Assembly (NCBI RefSeq): GCF_004297125.1
Contig: NZ_SCVD01000015.1
Span: forward strand, 1-64,000
Source: Phenylobacterium sp.
Lineage (GTDB): Bacteria; Pseudomonadota; Alphaproteobacteria; Caulobacterales; Caulobacteraceae
Direction: 5' to 3'
DNA: 64,000 nt
Shown here: positions 25,601-33,426 of the stretch, piece by piece
Numbering within the stretch: the first letter of the stretch is position 1
How the letters are laid out: each line of letters opens with the position of its first letter
Position numbers and translations under genes: made by a program
Notes under the pieces: generated by a model
The model's database searches: none
What the model was told of the DNA's origin: nothing
What the model saw: the letters and a program-made list of their open reading frames with translations, nothing else

Positions 25601-25914
25601 GGCGTCGGTCCGACGAATGTCAGACCGGCTGCGGCGCACTGCGCGGCAAACGCCCCGGACTCGCTGAGGAATCCGTAGCCCGGATGCACCGCGTCGGCGC
25701 CGGACTTCAAGGCCGCCGCCACGATCGCCGCGCCGTCCAGGTAGGCGGCGGGCCCCACGCCGGCGAGCGCGACGGCCGCGTCGCAGCGGCGCACGTGCAG
25801 GCTCGCCGCGTCGTCCTCGGAATGCACCGCGACCGTGGGCAGCCCCAGGAGCGCGGCCGTGCGCGCGATGCGGACGGCGATCTCACCGCGGTTGGCGATC
25901 AGCAGCTTCTGCAT
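22624..25914 (-). CDS. Single-chain acyl-CoA carboxylase (biotin carboxylase, BCCP and carboxyltransferase fused)
   Basis: 1096 residues in one polypeptide. Biotin carboxylase occupies about 1-450 (MQKLLIANRGEIAVRIARTA; ATP grasp loop GGGGRGMR). The biotin domain holds EAMKMEH with the biotinyl Lys at residue 525. The carboxyltransferase spans about 590-1096 (GGRPGDTDRVSGGGIFNVRAF; GGAVDSDAADKAARF). Most acyl-CoA carboxylases are split into two or three subunits; the fused form matches the long-chain acyl-CoA carboxylase (LCC) type, which has broad substrate range. It follows the MFS carrier by 33 nt on the same strand and shares operator F. It may carboxylate an acyl-CoA intermediate to allow beta-oxidation past a methyl branch, but that is inference. 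Confidence 0.9.
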   Translation of the reverse strand: MQKLLIANRGEIAVRIARTAALLGLPTVAVHSEDDAASLHVRRCDAAVALAGVGPAAYLDGAAIVAAALKSGADAVHPGYGFLSESGAFAAQCAAAGLTFVGPTPETLTAFGDKAMARSIAQRCGVPTLEGLNGATSLADAEAFFRDLGPGGAVMVKAIAGGGGRGMRPVTRIEDLGGAYARCASEAAAAFGSGDLYVERLLPRARHIEVQILGDGTGEVVHLWDRDCSVQRQRQKVVEFAPALWLDSEVREGLLTAAVELGRAVAYRGVGTIEFLVDADGAGAYAFIEANARLQVEHTVTEAITGLDLVELQLEVAGGRTLSDLRLAEGPPPARGVALQARVNLERMGEDGAARPASGHLSAYEPPSGAGVRVDGFGYAGYDTSVRFDSLLAKVIVHVERGGVSGLLRAADRALAEFRIEGAPTNIPFLRAVLADGALEAGAWNTTRVEERGGELHRAALDLTPAAGVEAAGSAPGGKAKGEVVGPAGTTTIGAPLQGTVVGLAVKIGDPVRANEPVAVLEAMKMEHLVSAGVDGFVRQYAVAAGETVAEGQALAFIEAADLGETTVGDEDDIDLDHVRPDLREVLDRHDLLLDAARPEAVAKRRRFGYRTARENIDDLCDAGSFVEYGGLVIAGRRLRQPVEELIRTTPADGMVTGLGRVNGEAFGAEASRCVVMSYDYMVLAGTQGLKNHEKTDRLFELAEKWQLPVIYFAESGGGRPGDTDRVSGGGIFNVRAFMLQGRLSALVPQIGITNGRCFAGAAVLLGCCDVIIATEGSTIGVGGPAVIEGGGLGIYTPDEVGPLSTQAPGGVVDIVVKDEAAAVAAAKQYLSYFQGALPGWTSPDQRRLRHLIPENRVRVYDVREVIETLADEGSVLELRRAFGLGMVTALARIEGRPVGIIANNPGHLGGAVDSDAADKAARFMQLCDAFDIPIVVLADTPGNMVGPEAEKTGLIRHCCRMFVTGPNLTVPVFTIVLRKGYGLGILAMAGGCSHASFFTVAWPTGEFGGMNLEGSVKLGYRKELEAIEDPVEREAVYQRMVAEAYQSGKALNVAMGFDFDDVIDPADTRKWIVAGLESTPMPKRKGKKRPYIDTW

Positions 25915-25947
25915 GGATATCTCGGCTCGATACGGGAAGGAGTAATG

Positions 25948-27435
25948 TCAGCGCGCGCCGCGCGCCGTGACTTCGCGCCGACGCAGGTCCGCCTGGATCT
26001 CCGCATGCCGCTCCCGGCTGAGGGGATAAGCCCACATGATGCTCATGGAGATGCAGGTGAAGATCAGCATCGCCGGCCCGAACAGGACCGCGAGCTGAAC
26101 CGTGGCGTCCCGCGGGATGGCGTCCACCGGCACGCCGCGCGGAAAATGGATCAGGTCCAGCGCGACGCCGGCGATGGCCCCGCCGGCGCCCAGCGAGGCC
26201 TTGCGGGTGAAGGCGCTGGCTCCGAACAGAAACCCTTCCGACCGGCCGCCGAACCGATGGTGATAGGCGTCCGCGACATCGGCCAGCATCGCCCCGGCCA
26301 CCACCGTCGCCGGCCCGCCCGCCACGCCGGTCAGGAAGGTGCTGACGGCCAGCAACCAGGTGAGCAGGGGCTTGTTGTCCAGCGGCATGACCCCGGCCAG
26401 CGCCAGCAGGATGACCACCGCCGTGATGCTCACGGAGATCACCACGCTGGTGACGTAGACCGGCTTCTTGTCGAAGCGATGCGCCAGCCCGCGCGCCAGG
26501 AAGAAGCCCGCCATGAAGCCCACGACATTGGCCAGCAACACGAACTGCACGCCCGATGGCGGCAGTCGCCAAAAGTAGGTGTTCACGTGGATGCTCAGGG
26601 CCGCCTGGACTCCGCCCAGCACGTACGAGATCAGGATCGCCGCGAAGTAGATCGAGAACGCCTTCAGCCGGAAGGCGGTGAGCAGGTTGCGGATTAGCCC
26701 CCCGCTGCCGGCCGACAGGCTGCCGTCCACATTACCTGTGGCATATACCTGCTGCGCCCGGCGCTGTGTGCCCAGGGCCGAGGTGAAGATCACCACCACG
26801 ACGATGGCCCCGCAGGCCAGGGCCAGGGGCTGGTAGGCGGCCGGGTTGAGCTGCCCGTCCGGGAAGCCCGTCGTGGACCGGAAGAACAGGCTGAACGCCA
26901 GCGCGAGCACCAGCAGCCGCCCGACATAGGCGAACAGGGCGCGGAACCCGCTGACCGAAACCCGCTCCCGGAAGTCCGTGCTGAGCTCGGCGCCAAGGGC
27001 CATGTGCGGCACGAAATAGAAGGACTGCATCAGCCGGCCCAGGGCCGTGAACCCCAACAGCCAGGCGAACAGGATCCAGTCTCCCGCGCCGGCCGGCGGG
27101 CTGAACAGCAGGTAGAGGCACACCGCCAGCGGGATGGGAGCCAGGTACAGGAACGGGTGCCGCCGCCCCAGGCGCGAGCGGAGATTGTCCGAAACATTGC
27201 CGATAATGGGGTCCGATAGTCCATCGAACAGCAGCGCGATCAGCAGCGCCAGCCCCGTCATCGAGCCCGATAGCCCTACGACCTGAACGTAATAGAAGAA
27301 GAGGAACGTCTCCAGCGCGGCGCTCTTCACTCCCTCCGCCGTCTCGCCGAGCCCGTAGCTGAGCTTGGTGACGAACGGCAGCCGATCGACCTCGCCGGCT
27401 CGCCCCGCAGCTTCCCCCGATGTGTCGCTAGCCAT
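25948..27435 (-). CDS. MFS transporter of the glycoside-pentoside-hexuronide (GPH/MelB-like) type
   Basis: 495 residues, about 12 membrane segments. Start at ATG 27435 is supported by GGGAG 5 nt upstream; longer in-frame starts run through operator F. The N-terminal signature is LSYGLGETAEGVKSAALETFLFFYYVQVVGLS and LIALLFDGLSDPIIGNVSDNLRSRLGRRHPF, which is the GPH family motif with the conserved Asp pair. GPH-like carriers in catabolic clusters of this kind often move non-sugar solutes. It is first in the operon with the fused acyl-CoA carboxylase, under operator F 35 nt upstream. Probable function: moving the regulon's substrate or product across the inner membrane. Confidence 0.85.
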   Translation of the reverse strand: MASDTSGEAAGRAGEVDRLPFVTKLSYGLGETAEGVKSAALETFLFFYYVQVVGLSGSMTGLALLIALLFDGLSDPIIGNVSDNLRSRLGRRHPFLYLAPIPLAVCLYLLFSPPAGAGDWILFAWLLGFTALGRLMQSFYFVPHMALGAELSTDFRERVSVSGFRALFAYVGRLLVLALAFSLFFRSTTGFPDGQLNPAAYQPLALACGAIVVVVIFTSALGTQRRAQQVYATGNVDGSLSAGSGGLIRNLLTAFRLKAFSIYFAAILISYVLGGVQAALSIHVNTYFWRLPPSGVQFVLLANVVGFMAGFFLARGLAHRFDKKPVYVTSVVISVSITAVVILLALAGVMPLDNKPLLTWLLAVSTFLTGVAGGPATVVAGAMLADVADAYHHRFGGRSEGFLFGASAFTRKASLGAGGAIAGVALDLIHFPRGVPVDAIPRDATVQLAVLFGPAMLIFTCISMSIMWAYPLSRERHAEIQADLRRREVTARGAR

Positions 27436-27469
27436 GTCGCTCCCGGCGCCCGGTGAACCGGAGCTCATT

Positions 27470-27483
27470 GGTAATTTGTTACC
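27470..27483. promoter_or_regulatory. TetR-type operator F (GGTAATTTGTTACC)
   Basis: Perfect 5-nt arms GGTAA/TTACC around TTTG. It lies 34 nt before the MFS start. It is the rightmost member of the six-site set in 11.9-27.5 kb. Confidence 0.7.
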
Positions 27484-27920
27484 AACAACACGATGGCCGG
27501 GCTTTTGGTCAAGTCTCAAGTTGAAGGACCGCGACGGCCACATGTTGGATTGCGGAACGACGGCGGCGAGATCCGGGGGCAAACGTGCGCGCCGATGAAA
27601 CTCGACCGCCGTTTGGGCTACGTGCGGATGCGCCTCTCGCCCGCACTCGCGGACCGCGCTTCAGCCGGGACATCCGAGATGGCGGACGCTGAAAGCGCTG
27701 ATCGGGCGAGGTGGTTTCGCCGAAAGCGCGGCGACACTCTCAGTTCATTTTGAGATGAGTAGGACTGCCGTGCCCCAGTCGGGAGACATTCGGGTCCAGG
27801 CCGACAGCTGCGCTTCGCGGCCCGCTCGCGCCGATGTCCGAAAAACAAATGGATCCCGTTGCGGACGTACAGCCGGTCAGGGAGCCAACCACAGCGATGA
27901 ATGAGCCGGCGTCACCCAAC
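27484..27920. other. Intergenic region, no gene recognised
   Basis: 437 nt between operator F and the 3' end of the luciferase-like monooxygenase gene. Short frames are present (for example one from 27834) but run into the monooxygenase gene in the opposite sense and look like nothing known. It marks the border between the two TetR regulons. Confidence 0.5.
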
Positions 27921-29108
27921 TCACGCCGCGCGGGCAAAGGCCGGGACGAGCAGCCGGCCGGCCAGTTCGATGCTCTTCAGCACCGCGGCGTGCGGGATGG
28001 ATCCGAACTGCATCATGCACATCATGCGGTCCGCGCCGATCGCCTGGTAGCCCTTGAGCTTCTCGGCGCAGTGCGGGGCGTCGCCGATCACGACACAGTC
28101 CAGCGGCTCAAGGATGTCGTGCGCCTCCTTGAACGTGATCTCTTCGCCCTGGGCCATGCGCTTGAGCAGCACCAGCACCGGTGGATCGTCGTCGTGGATC
28201 ACCGTCTCATCGGGATCGAGCCGCGCCAGCGCCGCCGTGTCGCGCGCTGAGTTCGGATGGAGGCCCGCCTTGATCATGTCGTACCAGACCCGTCGCGGCA
28301 CCTTGAACACGCGCGGCGCGGCGTTGACGTACCACAGCGCCGACCAGGCGGCGCCGTTGGCTATGGCTTCCTCGCGCGTCTCGGCCACGTGGACGAAGGT
28401 GAAGCAGCCCTTCTGCCGGTTGATGAACCGGCCGGCCGGCGCCTTACAGGCCGAGAGGCCCCGGTCGTGCTCGCGCAGCATCTCGCCCAGGAACTTCACC
28501 GGGCTGAGCAGCGTGGTGCCCAGAGCGCCGACCCCCATCTCGCCAGCCATGTAGAAGCTCTCGGGCGAGCCGCAGGTCTGCCAGAGCGGCGGATGCGGCC
28601 TCTGCAACGGCTTCGGCACGATCTCGCGCGGGGGCACCTTGTAGTCCGGGCCGTCCCACGAGAACTCAGGCTCGGTCCAGATGCGCGGGATGATGTGCAT
28701 GGCGTCGCGCACCTGGTCGCGCGCCTTCTCGGGATCGACGCCGAAGGTCTCCCATTCCTTGCCGCCCGACTTGGCGAGCCCCATCTCGAAGCGGCCGCCC
28801 GACAGCACGTCCAGCGTGGCGCCGCGCTCCGCCACCCGCAGCGGCGAGTTGATGGCGAACGGCGCCAGTACGCCGGCATGGCCCACCCGCAGACGCTTGG
28901 TGGTCATGGCGATGGCGGTCAGAACCAGTTCGGGCGCGGCGGAGTAGCTGAACTCCGGGGCGCCGTGGTGCTCCACCTGCCACCACGCGGTGAACCCGGC
29001 GTCGTCGGCCGCGCGGGCCTGGTCCAGGATTTCGCGGAAGAGGCTGGCCTCATCCTCGCCGTGCCAGGGGAAGGCCCGCTGGATCTCGCAGAAGATATCG
29101 AACTTCAC
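27921..29108 (-). CDS. LLM-class flavin-dependent monooxygenase (bacterial luciferase-like)
   Basis: 395 residues, TIM-barrel luciferase-like. Motifs: ADDAGFTAWWQVEHHGAPEFSYSAAPELVL (the EHH segment near the flavin), LRVGHAGVLAPFAINSPLRVAERGATLDVLSGGRFEMGLAKSGGKEWETFGVD and the loop LWQTCGSPESFYMAGEMGVGAL. These enzymes use reduced FMN and oxygen for hydroxylation, Baeyer-Villiger or C-S/C-N cleavage. It is cytoplasmic. An ATAAC-N4-GTTAT operator lies 28 nt before the start, so it belongs to the regulon of the TetR at 33427. The substrate is unknown; it could supply the oxygenation that feeds the Baeyer-Villiger enzyme. Confidence 0.88.
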   Translation of the reverse strand: MKFDIFCEIQRAFPWHGEDEASLFREILDQARAADDAGFTAWWQVEHHGAPEFSYSAAPELVLTAIAMTTKRLRVGHAGVLAPFAINSPLRVAERGATLDVLSGGRFEMGLAKSGGKEWETFGVDPEKARDQVRDAMHIIPRIWTEPEFSWDGPDYKVPPREIVPKPLQRPHPPLWQTCGSPESFYMAGEMGVGALGTTLLSPVKFLGEMLREHDRGLSACKAPAGRFINRQKGCFTFVHVAETREEAIANGAAWSALWYVNAAPRVFKVPRRVWYDMIKAGLHPNSARDTAALARLDPDETVIHDDDPPVLVLLKRMAQGEEITFKEAHDILEPLDCVVIGDAPHCAEKLKGYQAIGADRMMCMMQFGSIPHAAVLKSIELAGRLLVPAFARAA

Positions 29109-29136
29109 GCCTCGCGCCTTTCAATGCATCAATTTT

Positions 29137-29150
29137 ATAACACTTGTTAT
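29137..29150. promoter_or_regulatory. Operator of second TetR regulon (ATAACACTTGTTAT)
   Basis: Perfect ATAAC/GTTAT arms around ACTT, 28 nt before the luciferase-like gene start. Sister sites: 33274, 33310, 33404, 34943 and 34992, with degenerate copies at 29220 and 34115. Confidence 0.72.
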
Positions 29151-29219
29151 GTAATGGTCCGCGCGGATCGAAGTCAATCGTGACCGGGCCGAAGGACGGC
29201 CGTTTCCGGCCCTTCTTAC

Positions 29220-29233
29220 ATAACGTTTGATAT
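29220..29233. promoter_or_regulatory. Degenerate operator of second TetR regulon (ATAACGTTTGATAT)
   Basis: The left arm ATAAC is intact; the right arm is GATAT instead of GTTAT. It lies 83 nt from the perfect site at 29137, just beyond the amidohydrolase stop codon, and could be a secondary site for the monooxygenase promoter. Confidence 0.4.
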
Positions 29234-29238
29234 GCCAA

Positions 29239-30282
29239 TCACGTCGCGGCCTCCGCCAGGCCCTGGATGCGGTAAGCGCGCGCCGCGACGTCGTGGAACA
29301 TCAGCCGCTTCTCCTCGTCGCTGAACCCCGCGGCCATCTTCTTGTGGGCGTTCCAGAGCACGCCGTAGCTGCAGGCGCGCTTGTCCATCGGGAAGTTGCT
29401 CTCGAACATGCAGCGCGCCGGGCCGAACAGCTCGATGGCGGCGGCGTAGTAGGGCTCGTTGGCCGCCGCGAGCTCATCGGAGGTCGGTGGCAGGGATCGG
29501 CCATGCCAGGCAAAGCCGTTGAAGTGCATGTTTAGGCCGCCCAGCTTCAGCATCACGTTGGGCTGCTGGGCCACTGTCGCAAGGCCCGCTTGCCAGGCCG
29601 CGAACACCTCCACCCGCCGGTCCGCATACCAGCCCATGCCGAGTGGCGTGCCGATATGGTCGAGGACGAGGGTTAGACCGGGCAGCGCGGCGGCCAGCTT
29701 CGCGACCTGATCGAGCTGGTGGTGGAACACCCAGATGTCGAGCGACAACCCGCGCCGCTCCAGCTCGCGCGCGCCGGCGCGGAAGGCGGCGCTTTCCATC
29801 ATGTCGGGCGGCGCGCTGGGCCAGGGGTCGAGCGCGCCGTGGGGATCGGCGCAGACGATGGGACGGATCCCGCGATAGCGCTCCGGCGCGCGCGCGATGT
29901 GGAGGTCCAGCACCTCGCCGACCCGCTCCCCCAGCATGAGGTCGGCCGAGCCGAAGATCGCCGCGCAGGCCCGCACCGACCCGAAGGCGCCGCTGGCCGC
30001 CTGCGCGCCCACCCCATTGGCGAACTCCACCTCCCCGATCGAGCGCAGCTCGGCCGGGCCGTCCGGCCGGTACATCGCCCCGCACTCGGCGAAGACGCTG
30101 GCGACGATATTGTGGCCGCCGCGGGCGGGATCGGCGTCGGCCAGGAAGTCGTCCAGGAGATAGGTGTCGTGGGGCAGCCGCCAGAGGTGGTGGTGGGCGT
30201 CGATGATCGGCAGCCCGGGCTCCAGCGGAGCCTCGCGCACCTGGGCCAGCCAGTCGCCACGCACGGGCCATTCCATGGACAT
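29239..30282 (-). CDS. Amidohydrolase-2 family metal-dependent hydrolase
   Basis: 347 residues from ATG 30282 (MSMEWPVRGDWL); the longer frame overlaps the TBDR gene end. Motifs of the amidohydrolase-2 family: IIDAHHHLWRLP (N-terminal metal-binding His pair), LVLDHIGTPLG (strand with metal His) and MFESNFPMD (late Asp/Glu region where the catalytic Asp usually sits; here SNFPMD). Relatives include fuconolactonase and 2-pyrone-4,6-dicarboxylate lactonase, so lactone opening is a reasonable expectation and fits a cluster containing a Baeyer-Villiger enzyme. It follows the TBDR by 37 nt and is the last gene of the VOC-TBDR-hydrolase operon. Substrate not identified. Confidence 0.83.
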   Translation of the reverse strand: MSMEWPVRGDWLAQVREAPLEPGLPIIDAHHHLWRLPHDTYLLDDFLADADPARGGHNIVASVFAECGAMYRPDGPAELRSIGEVEFANGVGAQAASGAFGSVRACAAIFGSADLMLGERVGEVLDLHIARAPERYRGIRPIVCADPHGALDPWPSAPPDMMESAAFRAGARELERRGLSLDIWVFHHQLDQVAKLAAALPGLTLVLDHIGTPLGMGWYADRRVEVFAAWQAGLATVAQQPNVMLKLGGLNMHFNGFAWHGRSLPPTSDELAAANEPYYAAAIELFGPARCMFESNFPMDKRACSYGVLWNAHKKMAAGFSDEEKRLMFHDVAARAYRIQGLAEAAT

Positions 30283-30319
30283 GGGAGCAACGAAGCCGGG
30301 CGCGGCCCGCCCGGCCCTC

Positions 30320-32614
30320 CTAGAAGTTAACGCCCAGCCGCACGCCATAGGTCCGGGGCGGGTAGTAGACGAAGTTGTCGGGCTGGATCGCCTGCTGGCC
30401 CAGCGAGATCGACTGCAGGCCGTCGTTCGAGATGATGTCGTCGTCCTCGATGTTGGCGACGAACGCCTCGATCCGATACCGCCGATCCACGCTCTCCCAC
30501 GTCACCCGCGCATTGGTCGTATGGTAGGATTTCTGGCGCGAGGTGATGTAATTGTCGGCCAGGAAGTCCACGCGGCCCGAGAAGTAGGCGTCGATCCGCG
30601 GCGTAATCGCGCCGAACGCGGTCTCGAACCGGTACTCCGCGCCCAGGTTGACCGTGTAGGGCGGCGTCTGGTTCAGGTTGTTGCCCTTGAAATTGCACAG
30701 CCGGGTGACCGGATCGCAACCGGGGCCCGGCCCGCCGAAGCGCGCGGCCGTGGTGATGTAGCGACCGTACTCCGCGTCCGTCAGAGTCGCAGTGGCATTG
30801 AGGCGGAGGTTGTCGACGGGCACGGCCGACAGCTCCACCTCCAGCCCGTTCACGTCCGTCTTGCCGTCGACGTTGTTGATGCCCGATTGGGTTGCGCTCT
30901 GGATGAACACCTGAAGGTTCTTGATCTCCTGGTGATAGGCCGCGACATTCAGCTGGACCCGGTCGTCGAAGAACCTCGATTTCAGGCCCACGTCGAACGA
31001 CGTGAGGGTCTCGGGATCGTAGATGTTGCCCAAGCCCGTAATGTTGCCGCCAGCCAGGTAGCCGCGCGCCACGGAAGCGAAGACCATGGTCTTCTCGTTG
31101 ACTTGGTAGCTCAGGCCCAGCTTGCCGGTGACCCGGTTCCACGTCTCGCTGAACGGGCCGGCCGTGACGCCACAGCTGCCGCCGCAAGCGATCGGGAGCT
31201 GGTAGTCCAGCGCGTTGAAGCCGGTCTTCTTGTCACGCGTGTAGCGCAGGCCGACGGTGAGGATCAGCGGCAGCTCGGCGCTAGTATTGCCAAAATCGTA
31301 GTCGAACTGGCCGAACGCGGCCAAAGCCTTGGTCTTACTGGTCCCAGAGCTCAGGAAGTTGAAGCGGTTGAACGGCGCGGTCGGGCCCGAGTCGTTGTAG
31401 CCGGTGTCGCTATAGGCGAAGTCCTGGAAGTTCTTTCCGTAAAAGTAGATGCCACCGACCAGCCAGGTCAGGGGTCCCTCGCCGTTCGAGGTGAAACGGA
31501 CCTCCTGCGAGAACTGCTTGGCGTCCAGCCGCCAGGCCGAGCCGAAGGAGAGCGGCAGGTCCGAACCGTCGCCATCGCTGATCTGGTCCACATGGCTTTT
31601 GCCGTAGGCGGTGACCGAGGTGAAGTTGGCGAACGGCATCTCGTATTCCAACGTGCCCGAATACAGCTGGGTGTCATTGCTCCCGACGTCCGGATAGTCG
31701 TGGCAAACCCGGCGGGGATTGAACTTCGCCGCCGTGCTGAAGTCGCATGGCGAGCCGATCGGGACGCCCAGCGGCGGGGTGGTGTAGCGGGCTGGCGTCT
31801 GCCACCACGCGGTCGCGGTGGCCGCCACGCCCTCGCTCCAGGTGCGGTGCGCCGCCAGCAGCAGGCGCGCTTGCGGGTTGAAGTCGATCGCGAGCTGGGC
31901 GCGGATCATCTGGTAGTCCAGCCGGTCGAGCTGCTTGGTCGCCGTGGGCTTGGCCGAGAGGTTCTTGGTGTAGGGATCGTGCTCGGCCGACACCGCGGTC
32001 AGGCGCGCGGCGATCTGCATGTCGCCGTCCGTGACCAGTGGCACATTGACGAAGCCCCGGAAGGTGCGCGCGTCGTAGTTGCCCAGTATGGCGTCGACGC
32101 CGGCGCCGAACTCGCCCGTCGGCTTGTTGGTGATGATGTTGATCGAGCCGCCCACCGAGTTGCGACCATAGAGCGTGCCCTGCGGTCCGCGCAGAACCTC
32201 GACCCGGGCGATGTCGTAGAATTCTGGGTCGATGGACGTGGTGCGCTGCACGTAGACGCCGTCGATATTGTAGGCCACCGGCGAGTCGCCGCCGGGCGTG
32301 GTGTTCTGGCTGCCCAGACCCCGCATGGTGATGACGTTCTCGCCGCCGGTGACGCCGGCGCCGAACCGCAGCGACGGCACGCGCGCGCCCAGCTCCTTGA
32401 AGCCGATCACACCCTGCTTTGCCAGATCCTCGCCGCCCACCGCGGTGATCGGGATCGGGACGCGCTGGACGTTCTCCTCCCGGAACTGGGCGGTGACCAC
32501 GACCTCGCTGACCGCGCTTTCGACCGGCTCTGCGGCCTGCGCCGCGCTTACCGACAGCGCCGCCGCGGCGACGCCCCCCAGAAGGCGCGCCTGGCGCCCG
32601 AACATCCTGGCCAT
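30320..32614 (-). CDS. TonB-dependent receptor of the ATAAC regulon
   Basis: 764 residues with signal peptide (LLGGVAAAALSVSAAQAAEP). The plug shows SEVVVTAQFREENVQRVPIPITAVGG, TMRGLGSQNTTPGGDSPVAYNIDGVYV and VEVLRGPQGTLYGRNSVGGSINIITNKPTGEF; the barrel ends YGVRLGVNF with terminal Phe. It belongs to the large group of sphingomonad/Caulobacterales receptors that import poorly soluble organic substrates rather than siderophores. It is the middle gene of an operon: VOC (61 nt upstream), receptor, amidohydrolase (37 nt downstream). Three operators lie in front of the operon. Confidence 0.88.
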   Translation of the reverse strand: MARMFGRQARLLGGVAAAALSVSAAQAAEPVESAVSEVVVTAQFREENVQRVPIPITAVGGEDLAKQGVIGFKELGARVPSLRFGAGVTGGENVITMRGLGSQNTTPGGDSPVAYNIDGVYVQRTTSIDPEFYDIARVEVLRGPQGTLYGRNSVGGSINIITNKPTGEFGAGVDAILGNYDARTFRGFVNVPLVTDGDMQIAARLTAVSAEHDPYTKNLSAKPTATKQLDRLDYQMIRAQLAIDFNPQARLLLAAHRTWSEGVAATATAWWQTPARYTTPPLGVPIGSPCDFSTAAKFNPRRVCHDYPDVGSNDTQLYSGTLEYEMPFANFTSVTAYGKSHVDQISDGDGSDLPLSFGSAWRLDAKQFSQEVRFTSNGEGPLTWLVGGIYFYGKNFQDFAYSDTGYNDSGPTAPFNRFNFLSSGTSKTKALAAFGQFDYDFGNTSAELPLILTVGLRYTRDKKTGFNALDYQLPIACGGSCGVTAGPFSETWNRVTGKLGLSYQVNEKTMVFASVARGYLAGGNITGLGNIYDPETLTSFDVGLKSRFFDDRVQLNVAAYHQEIKNLQVFIQSATQSGINNVDGKTDVNGLEVELSAVPVDNLRLNATATLTDAEYGRYITTAARFGGPGPGCDPVTRLCNFKGNNLNQTPPYTVNLGAEYRFETAFGAITPRIDAYFSGRVDFLADNYITSRQKSYHTTNARVTWESVDRRYRIEAFVANIEDDDIISNDGLQSISLGQQAIQPDNFVYYPPRTYGVRLGVNF

Positions 32615-32675
32615 CTGCCGAACCCTCCTCGATCTGTCGTTGTCGCTTCGGCCCCGGCGCGCGAGGCCGCCCGTG

Positions 32676-33203
32676 TCAGTGGGACTTGTCGCCGCCCAGC
32701 GCCTCGTTGGCGCGCGAATGGCGCACGCCGGGCTGGAGCTCGATCATCTCGATGATGTTGCCGTTGGGGTCGTAGCAGCAGGCCGTGCCCACGATGCCCA
32801 GAGCGGCGTCCGGCGTATGGGGCGGCTGGGTGAAGACGACGCCCGCCTTGGTCAGGGCCTGGTAGGCGCCGTGCACATTCTGCGTCCGGAAGGCGATGAT
32901 CCGCGGCACCGTCTGCTTGCGCGCGCCTGGATCGGGAAAGGTCGCCCTGGGCTCGACCCATTCGATCAGGTCCATCATCGGCCCGTCGGGATCTGTCGGC
33001 AGCACCATCAGCACGCCGCGGCCCTGCGCCTTGCCTAGGCCGAAGATGCCGGCCACGAACTCGGGCCATACGACGTTGCGCCGGTCGTTCAGGATCTCGA
33101 AACCCAGCAGCCGATAGAACGCCACCGACTCGTCGAGGTCCCGGCAATTGATGACGGTGTGATAGAGGCGCGACAGCGCCCACGCCGACTCGGACACGTC
33201 CAC
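32676..33203 (-). CDS. VOC superfamily (glyoxalase/bleomycin resistance/dioxygenase fold) protein
   Basis: 175 residues with two beta-alpha-beta-beta-beta modules: LSRLYHTVINCRDLDESVAFYRLLGFEIL at the N-terminus and CCYDPNGNIIEMIELQPG at the end, both typical VOC signatures. Metal-binding positions His (YHTV) and Glu (IIEMIE) are present. VOC proteins in catabolic operons can be lyases, epimerases or extradiol dioxygenases. It is the first gene of the operon with the TBDR and amidohydrolase, and the 223-nt region upstream holds three TetR-type operators. Reaction unknown. Confidence 0.83.
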   Translation of the reverse strand: MDVSESAWALSRLYHTVINCRDLDESVAFYRLLGFEILNDRRNVVWPEFVAGIFGLGKAQGRGVLMVLPTDPDGPMMDLIEWVEPRATFPDPGARKQTVPRIIAFRTQNVHGAYQALTKAGVVFTQPPHTPDAALGIVGTACCYDPNGNIIEMIELQPGVRHSRANEALGGDKSH

Positions 33204-33273
33204 ATCCTCCCCTGCACGGCCCCGGCGGCGCGCCGACTGCGCGACCGTTCAAAGCTCATCTTATGGGATAAAC

Positions 33274-33417
33274 ATAACGCCCGTTGTGCGTGGTTCGTAA
33301 AGCGGAATTATAACGACCGTTCTGGAAACAAGTCATGGCGCGCCAAGCAGGAGGGCACGCAACGCATTGCCGTGAGGGCCACATGGGCGACCCCAGCTAT
33401 GACGTAACAGGCGTTAC
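33274..33417. promoter_or_regulatory. Cluster of three operators before the VOC-TBDR-hydrolase operon
   Basis: Sites at 33274-33287 (ATAAC-GCCC-GTTGT), 33310-33323 (ATAAC-GACC-GTTCT) and 33404-33417 (GTAAC-AGGC-GTTAC, a perfect dyad). The first two start 36 nt apart. All share the 5-4-5 layout of the sites at 29137, 34943 and 34992. They fill the gap between the VOC gene start (33203) and the 3' end of tetR (33427). Confidence 0.65.
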
Positions 33418-33426
33418 GAATGACGG

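Noticed and set aside
27834..28250. Plus-strand open frame of 138 codons beginning before the luciferase-like gene end
   Set aside because: Two thirds overlap the opposite-strand monooxygenase gene; the remaining N-terminus resembles nothing.
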